Source: Candidatus Villigracilis propinquus
Lineage (GTDB): Bacteria; Chloroflexota; Anaerolineae; Anaerolineales; Villigracilaceae
Assembly: GCA_016714565.1 (NCBI GenBank)
Contig: JADKDM010000009.1
Coordinates: 167,576-231,575, forward strand
Direction: 5' to 3'
DNA length: 64,000 bases
Below are positions 45,078 to 52,992 of this stretch, one piece after another. Each line of letters starts with the position of its first letter. Position 1 is the first letter of the stretch. The translations under genes were made by a program, and so were the position numbers. Below the pieces are notes generated by a model, which was not told the DNA's origin, searched no databases, and was given only the letters and a program-made list of their open reading frames with translations.

Positions 45078-46662
45078 GCGACACAATCAATAAGCGTTCG
45101 GGGTCAGCTTTGAATACACACGTGACATAAGCAACCTTTTCTTCATCTTCAATCACCAGGGAGGCATAGACATTCAGCATATCAACGATATGCTTTCTTG
45201 AATCAAAATCTTCTTCTGCCTCATCCAATCCAACAGCAATTTGGCAAGTATATTCTTTCATCGCTTGAAGTTGTTCTGGAGAGTAAGCGCTACTTTCAAG
45301 ATGGGATACTAAATTAACCCGCTCAGTTGCAAGCGAATCTACAGTATCCTGCAACCGTTGTCGCCGTTCGACAAGCAATTCTTTGGGGAAATTTCCATCA
45401 AGATAAAGATCCAGCAATTTTTGTAATTGATCACGATGATCACTCAACAAATCATCAACAACCTGAAGACGTTCTCGAATTGGAGCTTGTTCACGCTCAC
45501 GATTTTCGTGGTACTCAGCTATTCCTGCATCTACCGCATCCGGATTTCTGATAAAGGATTTTATCCATTCCCAAATGGTAAAGTCCACATCCTCCGCCTT
45601 GAAATACCGTGCGTTATCACATTTGCGTTCATAGTCATCGTATCCACGAGCAACATTACAACGATAGTACAGGCGGTTTTTATATCCATCATTACTTCCA
45701 CATGCAGCTACTTTTGAACCACAGACTCCGCAAACCAACCTTCGATTCATTAAGTATTGATACTTCAAATTTTTCTTTGCACTGGCGATGTTGACTGCCT
45801 TTCTTTCCTGAGCAGCATCCCATAAATCCATATCCACAATTGCGGGGATTTCAACTGCCAACCAATGTTCCTCAGGGTTGTTCAAGTGACGCCCATTCGC
45901 GCGCCCATTTTTTCCATAATGCCAAACACCGATATAGGTCTTACTGCTAACAATACGTCCCACAGTGGTGCGAGACCACTTTGTGGAACTTCTGCCGGAA
46001 AGTGGCGGAATAGGGACTCCCATTTGAGTAAGTCGACGGGCTACGACACGCGCAGACATAGGTCCTTTCTTATCCTCGCCAAATACATACATGTGATAAA
46101 TCATCTTCACGATCTGGGCTTCGTCTTCATTTACCACCAATTTACTTTTTCCATCGATTTCTTCAAGTCTGTATCCATAGGGTGGTTTTCCATGAATGAT
46201 TACATTGCCAGCTTTGATCTTTTGTCGCCGTCCACGAATCATGCGTTCATTGATCTTCAATCTTTCGTATTCAGCAATAACCGCCTTGATGTTCTTGTTC
46301 AGACTCCCTTCGGGAGTATCGGGGTATTCACCCATGACATATTCGATCTGAACACCATAACGACGAAATTCCTGCTCGATGATCAACTGCTTGGCAAGAC
46401 TTCGGGCGAAACGGTCAATCTCACGAACCACCAAAACATCGAATTCACCATTCTTTGCCATTTCCAATGCCTGATTCAAGGCAGGAAGTTCAAAGGAAAC
46501 GCCGGATGCGCCGCGATCATCCTCGGATAATTCGGCGACAATCATATAACCTTTCTTGAGTGCATGTTCGCGGCAGATATCAAGTTGACCTGACAGATTA
46601 CGACCATCCTTGACACGATCATCCCCGGATACACGCGCGTATGTTACTGCTCGACTGTTCAT
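44950..46662 (-). CDS. Large serine recombinase (integrase)
   Basis: 570 aa as read. Resolvase domain with nucleophile Ser12 (YARVSGDD), REIDRFARS and GVSFELPALNQAL; Recombinase domain with PPYGYRLEE and RVVARRLTQMGVPIPP; zinc ribbon with CGVCGSK and CNVARG...KC; then a coiled coil (about 395-450) and a C-terminal domain. It presumably catalysed insertion into the desulfurase gene. The frame crosses the junction: roughly the last 40 residues are read from antisense host DNA, so the C-terminus differs in the excised circle. Confidence 0.93.
   Translation of the reverse strand: MNSRAVTYARVSGDDRVKDGRNLSGQLDICREHALKKGYMIVAELSEDDRGASGVSFELPALNQALEMAKNGEFDVLVVREIDRFARSLAKQLIIEQEFRRYGVQIEYVMGEYPDTPEGSLNKNIKAVIAEYERLKINERMIRGRRQKIKAGNVIIHGKPPYGYRLEEIDGKSKLVVNEDEAQIVKMIYHMYVFGEDKKGPMSARVVARRLTQMGVPIPPLSGRSSTKWSRTTVGRIVSSKTYIGVWHYGKNGRANGRHLNNPEEHWLAVEIPAIVDMDLWDAAQERKAVNIASAKKNLKYQYLMNRRLVCGVCGSKVAACGSNDGYKNRLYYRCNVARGYDDYERKCDNARYFKAEDVDFTIWEWIKSFIRNPDAVDAGIAEYHENREREQAPIRERLQVVDDLLSDHRDQLQKLLDLYLDGNFPKELLVERRQRLQDTVDSLATERVNLVSHLESSAYSPEQLQAMKEYTCQIAVGLDEAEEDFDSRKHIVDMLNVYASLVIEDEEKVAYVTCVFKADPERLLIVSPNIYKMKRPENHSRSFAHQCCHARHIEPHPHTRARRRHVPFL
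45062..45080. mobile_element. Left attachment junction of the integrated element (approximate)
   Basis: Desulfurase similarity ends at TCTTATAAATATTAG. The crossover must lie within about ten bases of 45070. The exact core needs the right end, which is outside the window. Confidence 0.6.
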
Positions 46663-46705
46663 TGAAAAACCTCTTTAATAGAATCGTTGATAGGTTGAAA
46701 GACAT

Positions 46706-46733
46706 AAGCCAGCCGCGCCAGTACGGCTGGCTT
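46706..46733. terminator. Hairpin between the recombinase and the 79-aa gene
   Basis: AAGCCAGCCG with CGGCTGGCTT, ten-base stem, 8-base loop, no clear T run. A weak terminator candidate for the minus-strand gene upstream. Confidence 0.4.
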
Positions 46734-46740
46734 GTGCGCA

Positions 46741-46980
46741 TCAGTTCTGAACCGGGGACTTGAGAAAGTCCTTCAATTCCTCGAACAACTCCTGACCCAG
46801 CACTTGAACCTGCTCATGGGTACCAAGACCAAGTCCATTGATCAGGTCAGCGAGCAACATCCCCATGTTGCCCTCCACCTCGATCAAACTGGGACACCCG
46901 GCGGCATCCTGCCATTCCTGGCGGATACGAGTAAGGGCACCAACGATCTGAAAGCGTTGTGTTGAAGGGGTTTGAAGCAT
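46741..46980 (-). CDS. 79-aa element protein, unknown
   Basis: Start at the ATG at 46980, seven bases after AAGGAG; the longer frame to 47070 has no Shine-Dalgarno. Mostly helical, acidic C-terminus (LGQELFEELKDFLKSP). Sits between the recombinase and the HTH protein on the same strand, so a role in recombination control is possible. No family recognised. Confidence 0.6.
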   Translation of the reverse strand: MLQTPSTQRFQIVGALTRIRQEWQDAAGCPSLIEVEGNMGMLLADLINGLGLGTHEQVQVLGQELFEELKDFLKSPVQN

Positions 46981-47035
46981 ATACATCTCCTTTTGATTTT
47001 TTGTTGGACGACCTGCATTTCCCGGCTGAAACACA

Positions 47036-47165
47036 AATCGCCCTGTGGGAATCCCACCAGGGCGAATCAAAGGGGCTGTATAATCAAACCAGCCCTTCCC
47101 TCCGCTCTAGCCGGTGGGTTGGGTGAGGGTCGTATTGGTGCTCGAACACCAGTTCGACCCGTTTT
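47036..47165. other. Two structured hairpins upstream of the 79-aa gene
   Basis: A hairpin CGCCCTG...CAGGGCG at about 47040-47068 and a stacked one GGGTCG...CGACCC at 47127-47160 with inner stem TGGTG/CACCA, followed by GTTTTT on the plus strand. They could be terminators or a regulatory leader. Not a tRNA: no clover-leaf can be drawn. Confidence 0.4.
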
Positions 47166-47244
47166 TCTGGCTCTTAATTTCATTGCCAGCAATGAAATTA
47201 TAGCACAAGTTAAACTGCAGACAAGTCCCCGTTACGTCATTTCA

Positions 47245-47460
47245 TCAATTTTCGGATTGTTCTCGTTTGGGTTTACGACCGCGTTTCTCGCCCTGCTTTT
47301 CCCGGTTCTTTATGAACTCTTGCAGGGATTTGCGGCTGACCTGCCAGGATTGCCCCCACTTACGGCCCGTGATCTTTTGAGCGCGTACCAGCTTACGGAT
47401 GTAATCCAATTCGTATCCACTAAGTTGCACAGCCTCGTATGTAGTCAGCCAGTCTTCCAT
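47245..47460 (-). CDS. Excisionase-like HTH protein (candidate recombination directionality factor)
   Basis: 71 aa from the ATG at 47460 (GGAGG 13 bases upstream). TTYEAVQLSGYELDYIRKLV and WQVSRKSLQEFIK form the winged-helix layout of the excisionase/HTH_17 family, followed by a basic tail (KQGEKRGRKPKREQ). Small HTH proteins beside serine integrases often act as excision factors, so this is the best candidate here, though it could be a plain repressor. Confidence 0.7.
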   Translation of the reverse strand: MEDWLTTYEAVQLSGYELDYIRKLVRAQKITGRKWGQSWQVSRKSLQEFIKNREKQGEKRGRKPKREQSEN

Positions 47461-47832
47461 ATATATAGTAGTGCCTCCAAACGATATTATAACGTCGTGG
47501 ACGGGGAAATCAAACTGGTGTTTCGGTTGTAAAAGTTCTGAGCAAAGGTATAGCATCCGGGAGTCCGTTAACTCTACGGAATGGTGTCCGAATAATGTAT
47601 GACTGCGATCTGCACACAAAAAAAGGAAAATGAGAGGGAACAAGGTTCGTAGGAATATCCGTATTCCAAACCGTAGGGATACCGTACTGGCAGATGTTAA
47701 TGATTGGGTGTCAGATGACAATTTCAATTCTTCACGGAAGGCGATCATGCAAAAAGACACACCCAACAACACACAGCGCAAGTACACACTCCAACCTCGA
47801 TCAGATTCACAGCATCTTCAGAAAGGTCAGTC
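47461..47832. other. 372-base intergenic region between divergent element genes
   Basis: No convincing gene. It should hold divergent promoters for the HTH gene (minus) and the 69-aa gene (plus), plus copy 1 of the repeat at 47648-47702. Confidence 0.5.
47648..47702. repeat. Operator-like repeat, copy 1
   Basis: About 54 bases matching 48965-49018 at roughly 80%. Shared core AAACCGTAG(G/A)GAT(A/C)CCGTACT, then CAGATG. Contains repeated CCGTA units. Upstream of the gene at 47833. Confidence 0.65.
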
Positions 47833-48042
47833 ATGAGCAAAGCATCCAGAGATCAACCCAAAATGGTTTTTACTCCGGAACAAAGACATGCCCTCGGCAG
47901 GGTGTACGGTTTTTTGATGGAACTGGGGCGACAGCGATTAAATCGTCTCGAAACAACCGGAGCGATTGATCCTACATCCACAACGCTGAAGGAAGATTCA
48001 ATTCCCGATCAAGCCAACGGCAATCCAATCAGTACGGAATGA
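47833..48042 (+). CDS. 69-aa element protein, unknown
   Basis: Short basic-to-acidic protein: FTPEQRHALGRVYGFLMELG followed by a polar tail. GAAAGG lies just upstream of the ATG and a strong terminator follows, so it is a self-contained unit. No family recognised; the helix pattern would suit a small DNA- or protein-binding regulator. Confidence 0.55.
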   Translation: MSKASRDQPKMVFTPEQRHALGRVYGFLMELGRQRLNRLETTGAIDPTSTTLKEDSIPDQANGNPISTE

Positions 48043-48067
48043 TGATGTCAGGAAAATGAAATCAAAA

Positions 48068-48111
48068 ACAGGTTGCGCGATTGTAGTTGTGCCAGCGCAA
48101 CCTGTTTTTTT
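48068..48111 (+). terminator. Rho-independent terminator
   Basis: ACAGGTTGCGC with GCGCAACCTGT and T7. Ends the 69-aa gene. Confidence 0.9.
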
Positions 48112-48282
48112 AATCCTACCAATTCATTCCAGTTTTCATACACCTTACAAAAATTACTTCAAGAGAGGAAATAAGAGGCGCAAAGGAAAAAAGCACACAA
48201 AACAGGTAACAAATGTCAGTTGAAATTTAAAAATACAGATAATAAAATACCGCGCCATATCATTCTCTTTGAGGTAACAACA

Positions 48283-48887
48283 ATGAATCATATTAAAAGG
48301 CTTTGGGGGCATTACATTGCTTTACTGCTCCTCATTGCCGCCCTCTCTTACCCCATCTACCGGATCTACAAATTCTTTCAAATCCAATTCGGTCAGGAAG
48401 TCGCGCTCATCGCGCTCAGTCTCACGGTCATAATCGCCTTGATTTTTGTGGTGCGGGGAGCTGTGCATACTCACAGGTTGGTTCGCGATTTGAAACGGGA
48501 GATCGAATCACAAAACACAACGTCCTCGTTGCCCGACCATCCCACCCCTCTGCTCTTCAAAATATTCAAGATCGATCCGTCTGCAGGCAGGAAACCAAAA
48601 TCGGTTGAAGAAAAGCCACAAGGGATAAATGAATTCCGAAAATTCTTAAACCTATCCCCCAACCGTCATCGTGGAAAACCGCCGCGCTTTCCCAAGGAAA
48701 AATCCGCAAAGCTGTCGAGAAATGGGAGCGTCGCGATCCATCCATCACCGCATTAACGCTTGAACAATTCCTTGCCCAGGAATTTGGCAGCAGCCCGGAC
48801 GGCATCCTGCTGATGGCAACCACCACCTTTTATGATTGGCGCCGCCGAATTTTGAAAGAGATTGAGGAAAGCGACCACCAGCACTAG
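48283..48887 (+). CDS. Two-helix membrane protein with cytosolic C-terminal domain, frame broken near 48691
   Basis: About 201 aa when read across one frame break. ATG at 48283 after GAGG. Two TM helices (about 10-28 and 37-58), then a polar cytosolic part. In the starting frame the protein would stop at 48756 with an uncharacteristic tail. Adding one C in CCC at 48691 continues as PQGKIRKAVEKWERRDPSIT and ends at 48887 with a Trp/Arg-rich helix (FYDWRRRILKEIEE). The second part has good codon use. No family recognised. Confidence 0.6.
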
Positions 48888-48964
48888 CTGGACAACCCTT
48901 CTCCCCAAAGACAATCCATCCAACCATTCGGCTCCCAAACCCTGTTAAGTGACAAAGGAATTTT

Positions 48965-49018
48965 CGTAGTCATCCCGTACTTCAAACCGTAGAGATCCCG
49001 TACTCCCAGATGCTATTT
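48965..49018. repeat. Operator-like repeat, copy 2
   Basis: Second copy of the 47648-47702 repeat, about 55 bases upstream of the small RHH-like gene that heads the partition operon. Position before two separate transcripts suggests a common regulator. Confidence 0.65.
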
Positions 49019-49072
49019 ATATGAGCCGCCGACAACGCGGCTCATTTTATTTCAGCATCGAATAGGAGACCT

Positions 49073-49273
49073 ATGGCTAAGATCATCGTCTATCTGGGAG
49101 ATCAGGAACGCAACGCGCTTCTGCAACTCGCCCAACGGGAATTGCGCCTGCCTCGTGCCCAGGCAGCACTCATCATCCGACAGGAACTGGTACGGCAGGG
49201 CATGCTTCCCATGCAAGCACACATCACCGAGACAGCTTCTTCCCTTGAAGCAACGACAGGGGCGTCATCATGA
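49073..49273 (+). CDS. Small DNA-binding-like protein, 66 aa
   Basis: MAKIIVYLGDQERNALLQLA with a strand followed by two helices (residues 10-25 and 28-45), the layout of ribbon-helix-helix proteins. GGAGACCT before the ATG. First gene of the rightward partition/replication operon. May be the regulator that binds the repeat just upstream. Confidence 0.6.
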   Translation: MAKIIVYLGDQERNALLQLAQRELRLPRAQAALIIRQELVRQGMLPMQAHITETASSLEATTGASS

Positions 49274-49327
49274 TCATATTCAAAAAGACATACCCTAACT
49301 TAACTTCATCCAAAAGCAGAGGCTCCC

Positions 49328-49450
49328 ATGAGTGAAGCTCTGCACGCCATCCTGATCGCCGTAGCGCTGGTCCTTGGTTCCATGTTGATCGGCTCCATCC
49401 TGTATGTGGTCATCCGGGATGCGATCAATCGCAACCCAAACAAGGATTAA
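49328..49450 (+). CDS. 40-aa single-helix membrane peptide
   Basis: Short ORF with ATG at 49328: residues 5-30 form one TM helix (AILIAVALVLGSMLIGSILY), followed by a charged tail DAINRNPNKD. Lies between the RHH-like gene and parA in the same direction; parA starts 13 bases later. Role unknown. Confidence 0.55.
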   Translation: MSEALHAILIAVALVLGSMLIGSILYVVIRDAINRNPNKD

Positions 49451-49462
49451 GGGAGATACAGT

Positions 49463-50233
49463 ATGTCCACAAAAATCATTTGCATTGCCAATCAAAAAGG
49501 CGGCGTGGGCAAGACCACCACTGCCGTATCCCTCGCACATGGACTTGTCCTGAAAGGCAAGCGTGTGCTCCTGATTGACCTGGACCCGCAGGGACAATCC
49601 GCCACGGCACTGGGACGCAGCCCGGAACCGGGCGTCTTTTATCTGCTCACAATGGGCATGACCCAACAGGAAACCAGCTTCATCAATTCCTGGGTGCGAT
49701 TCTCCGGTCGGGAGGGATTGCATATTCTGCCGGGAGATCAACAGACAATGGCTGCCCAAACCGTATTGAACGCCCAGGACAGACCGGTCTCGGCGATCCG
49801 ACAAACGGTCAGCCGCTTCTTCAAGGACGGACCGGATTACATCCTCTTCGATACCGCGCCCAGTGTGGGCGGTATTCAGGAACGCGCGGTTTGGGCATCC
49901 GATCTCGTGATCGTGCCGACTGCCACCGAATTCCTTTCCGCTGATGGGGTTGGCAAGGTGCTGGGTATGATGAGCATCCTGCAATCCAAAAAGAACTGGC
50001 GTGGAAATTTACTGGGCATCCTGCCGACCTTCTATGATGAACAGACCCGTGAAAGCAAGGCGACCATCGAGGACTTGAAGGCGCGTTTTGCTTCAAGCTT
50101 GCTGCCACCCATCCATCGCTCGACCCTGCTGCGCGAATGCGCTGCCCAGGGACAGACCATCTTCGAGATGGATGAACTATGCCGGGCTGCCAAGGAATAT
50201 CAAGCCCTGGCACAATTCGTCTTGAAGTATTAG
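49463..50233 (+). CDS. parA: ParA-family partition ATPase
   Basis: 256 aa. Deviant Walker A KGGVGKTT at residues 12-19, Walker A' LLIDLDPQGQSATALG, and Walker B DYILFDTAPS. Soj/ParA class without an N-terminal HTH. Dynamic ATPase that positions replicons using a centromere-binding partner, which is probably the next gene, ten bases downstream. Its presence suggests the element exists as an independently segregating circle for part of its life. Confidence 0.93.
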   Translation: MSTKIICIANQKGGVGKTTTAVSLAHGLVLKGKRVLLIDLDPQGQSATALGRSPEPGVFYLLTMGMTQQETSFINSWVRFSGREGLHILPGDQQTMAAQTVLNAQDRPVSAIRQTVSRFFKDGPDYILFDTAPSVGGIQERAVWASDLVIVPTATEFLSADGVGKVLGMMSILQSKKNWRGNLLGILPTFYDEQTRESKATIEDLKARFASSLLPPIHRSTLLRECAAQGQTIFEMDELCRAAKEYQALAQFVLKY

Positions 50234-50242
50234 GAGGGCAGG

Positions 50243-50848
50243 ATGAACAAACGCCGTTCCCCTTTTGAAACCTCCAATGAGTCCATGCCAGTTGTGGCAG
50301 CGCCTCCGGATCTGTATGAGTCCCTGCGAGTTGCGGAACCACGAAAGAGAAACCGCCATTGGGAAAAACAACATCAAAGTCACAAAGCCGTGTATCGCGG
50401 TGTGGATCCCAAGCTGTCCCTGCAGGTCAAGTCCATCGCGGGTGATCTATGTGTACCGGAAGGCGAAGTGGCACGCGCCGTGATTGAACACGCCCTGCGC
50501 TGTTATGAACGCGGCGAACTCGATCTCAACCCACGACCCAACCCATATCGCATGCGCATGACCCTTTTCCCAACGCATGATTCTCTTCCGATGCCAGCAC
50601 GTTCCAAAGGTGCAAAACAAAAGCCCGAAGTGCTATGGCGGGTGATCACCACCTGGCGCGGCTTTTCCCCCGAACTCAAACACGAGCTATCTGCACTGGC
50701 ATCCGATGACGGATTGAATGTTCCAGTCGGTGAACTGATCACTGCCTTATTACGGTTCGGTTTGAAGGAATACCAACACAAACGATTAACGCTCACGCCT
50801 ATGCAAAAACGGACAACCTTCACTTTGTCCCTGGAAGGTGCAAAATGA
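50243..50848 (+). CDS. Internally duplicated RHH-like protein, candidate ParB partner
   Basis: 201 aa, basic N-terminal half. Two homologous segments: 51-97 (YRGVDPKLSLQVKSIAGDLC...) and 138-184 (WRGFSPELKHELSALASDDG...). Each has a helix-turn-helix-like VPEGEVARAVIEHAL or VPVGELITALLRFGL. This looks like a tandem ribbon-helix-helix or similar DNA-binding fold in one chain. Its position directly after parA makes it the likely centromere-binding protein. No canonical ParB domain. Confidence 0.65.
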   Translation: MNKRRSPFETSNESMPVVAAPPDLYESLRVAEPRKRNRHWEKQHQSHKAVYRGVDPKLSLQVKSIAGDLCVPEGEVARAVIEHALRCYERGELDLNPRPNPYRMRMTLFPTHDSLPMPARSKGAKQKPEVLWRVITTWRGFSPELKHELSALASDDGLNVPVGELITALLRFGLKEYQHKRLTLTPMQKRTTFTLSLEGAK

Positions 50849-51069
50849 GTTTCCACCAAAAACGAAAAAATAAATCCATTGATGAACTGAAGGCAGGCGG
50901 CACGGACTACGTGCCGCCTGCGCTTTGTCTACGTGCCGCCCACGTTTCCGCCTGCGCATCCGCCCACGTCGAAGGCACAGGAAGGGCAGGAATGCGTTCA
51001 ACCCTGCATATGCGATGGGAGAGACCTGTGATTGGAAATCACCCTATTTTGACATGGGAGGAAGCATGA
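50845..51069 (+). CDS. Possible 74-aa coupled ORF
   Basis: ATG overlaps the preceding stop (ATGA) and its stop overlaps the start of the initiator gene. N-terminus QKRKNKSIDELKAGGTDYVP is plausible, but the remainder is Ala/His/Arg-rich and coincides with a hairpin region at 50895-50942, so it may be non-coding. Low confidence. Confidence 0.35.
   Translation: MSFHQKRKNKSIDELKAGGTDYVPPALCLRAAHVSACASAHVEGTGRAGMRSTLHMRWERPVIGNHPILTWEEA
50895..50942. other. GC-rich hairpin with a repeated half site, parS-like candidate
   Basis: AGGCGGCACG (50895-50904) pairs with CGTGCCGCCT (50910-50919). ACGTGCCGCC recurs at 50931. The location beside parA and its partner gene suits a centromere or a regulatory site. 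Confidence 0.4.
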
Positions 51070-52991
51070 TGAATCTCGAAGAAATTTGGGGACAAGTCTT
51101 GAGCCAACTTCAACCGGAAATGCCACGTGCCTCCTATGAAACCTGGGCAAAGGATACGCAAGCACTCTCGCTGGAAAAGAATGTTCTAACCGTCTGCGCG
51201 CGCAATGCCTATGCCCGTGACTGGTTGGAGTCGCGCATGACTGCCATCGTCCAAAACATCTTGAAAGGCATCCTTGATCATCCGGTCTCGGTGCGTTTTG
51301 TTGCAAGTGAAAATCCGGAAGTGGAGGAGGTTGATGAGTCACTCTCTGATGAAGAATCGGAATTGGATATCGAGCCGGTGCAGTGGCTCGATTATGACCG
51401 TATCGTGCAACCCCATAAGCAGGTGGTGGTGAAAGGATATTTGAGAAGACTGGGGATGGAGATCGGACCAAAAGCCATTTGGTTGTATATCGGATTTCAT
51501 CAGGCAGCCTGGCGGGTGCAGGGCTTGAAACAGGCAGATGCCAAACCATTACACAGCCATGAGGTCATGCGTTTCAGTGGACTGAGCCACGGAGCTTTTT
51601 GGAGACTGCTCAAGCACAACACCATTCAAGGTCACTTGCATGGGCTGGTACAGCGCGCAGAAGATACCAACACACGCCGCTTTCGCCGCGGACGTGACGG
51701 ACGTCCTCATCGCGCGCCGATCCGTTACCAGGTCTTCATGACCCCGCGCCTGACACGCGCCGATGCTCTTGCGATCCATACACGGATCCGATCCATGACC
51801 GAAAGAAATCTGGAATTGCACAAAGCCCTGCAGGAACTGCTGGCCGTCGAGGATGTTCTGGAACTGCTCTCCCCGATTGAAAACGTGCGCATCTCTGTGC
51901 CATTGAATACGGTGATGGATATCGCCCGTCTGGAGGCCGGGGCTGCTCATACGTTGGAGACGGATCAACTGGCACAATCCCTGCATCGTCGCATCATCAA
52001 TGCCCTGGGCGACATCCACATCGCACACTTCTTCATCACCCGCACCATCCATGAATTCCACCTGACCCCTGCACAAGCCTGGCTGGTCACCGTATCGCGT
52101 GACATGGCATTCATCAACTCGCGCACCGGGGAGCGGCGTGATCTGGTGACCTTCAAGGGTGGCTACCAGGAAATGGCGGAGCTGATCGGCTCGAACCGTT
52201 ACAAGACCGTGCAAGCCTGGCTCAACCCGCACTGGAATGAAAAGCGCGGCGGAAACCTTTCGCGCTTCCTGATGGAGATGCCCATCCCTGATTCCAATAC
52301 CTATGCCGACCTGCGTGTCGAGTCCATGCCACGCGCGTTTCGGGTGCTGCTGGATGAACCGCTGGACGCAAGTGGGAGTATTAGGCTGGACGCAAATGGG
52401 AGTCATATGGCAGACGCAAATGGGAGTATTAGCTGGACGCAAATGGAAGTATTAGTGGACGCAAATGGGAGTCATATGGTGGACGCAAATGGGACTGTTT
52501 TAAACACTATTAAACACGTACCCAACACGGAAAAGAAAAACACTTCCACCACCCAACACGCCTTCGGCGAAAAAACGGGAGAGGCGGTGCCACAGTTTTG
52601 GGAACTGCATGTCCTGCTTCAACAGAACGACGTCCACCCCAGGGTGCAAAAAGAACTGCTCGATGTCCAGGCATCCGTACATGCCTTTGTCTCGTGGGTG
52701 CTGTATGTCGCCAGCCCCAAAAGCGGGAATCTTTCCGATCCACTCGGCTATGCCCTCAGCCGACTGCGAGAACATCCCCTGCGCGAAGCTCGCGGAGTCT
52801 TTCGGCAATTCGCCGACCTGCCTCCTGCCGAGTTATTGATGTTGATGGAGTCCACCCCGCACAGTGCGTATGCGATTCCAAAACAAGTCGAACATCCACT
52901 GGCCCGTGCCTGGAAAAAAGCGATGGGGTCGCATAACCCGATGATGACTCAAGTCAACAAGATCCTATTTGGAAACGAAGGGGAGGACTGA
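51066..52991 (+). CDS. DnaA-N-domain replication initiator-like protein
   Basis: 641 aa from the ATG at 51066 (GGGAGG upstream); the longer open frame from 50925 runs through the hairpin region. Residues ~2-85 match the DnaA N-terminal domain (WGQVLSQLQPEMPRASYETWAKDTQALSLEKN), but no AAA+ module follows. An acidic linker and a large central region with a likely winged-helix segment (about 155-200) replace it. About residues 430-480 are encoded by the iteron array. A plausible plasmid/ICE initiator that recruits helicase through the DnaA-N domain. Confidence 0.75.
   Translation: MMNLEEIWGQVLSQLQPEMPRASYETWAKDTQALSLEKNVLTVCARNAYARDWLESRMTAIVQNILKGILDHPVSVRFVASENPEVEEVDESLSDEESELDIEPVQWLDYDRIVQPHKQVVVKGYLRRLGMEIGPKAIWLYIGFHQAAWRVQGLKQADAKPLHSHEVMRFSGLSHGAFWRLLKHNTIQGHLHGLVQRAEDTNTRRFRRGRDGRPHRAPIRYQVFMTPRLTRADALAIHTRIRSMTERNLELHKALQELLAVEDVLELLSPIENVRISVPLNTVMDIARLEAGAAHTLETDQLAQSLHRRIINALGDIHIAHFFITRTIHEFHLTPAQAWLVTVSRDMAFINSRTGERRDLVTFKGGYQEMAELIGSNRYKTVQAWLNPHWNEKRGGNLSRFLMEMPIPDSNTYADLRVESMPRAFRVLLDEPLDASGSIRLDANGSHMADANGSISWTQMEVLVDANGSHMVDANGTVLNTIKHVPNTEKKNTSTTQHAFGEKTGEAVPQFWELHVLLQQNDVHPRVQKELLDVQASVHAFVSWVLYVASPKSGNLSDPLGYALSRLREHPLREARGVFRQFADLPPAELLMLMESTPHSAYAIPKQVEHPLARAWKKAMGSHNPMMTQVNKILFGNEGED
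52363..52496 (+). repeat. Six iteron-like direct repeats, candidate replication origin
   Basis: Consensus TGGACGCAAATGGGAGT. GACGC starts at 52365, 52389, 52413, 52436, 52458 and 52482, spacings 24, 24, 23, 22 and 24. Followed by an AT-rich stretch (52497-52513) that could melt. The spacing changes reading frame, so the DNA rather than the protein sequence is repeated. Inside the initiator gene, as in phage lambda O and RepA_N plasmids. Confidence 0.75.
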
Positions 52992-52992
52992 C

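Noticed and set aside
47127..47160. tRNA-like arm with GTTCGAC/CTCGAAC sequences
   Set aside because: Loop sizes and stems do not allow a clover-leaf; it is a plain stacked hairpin.
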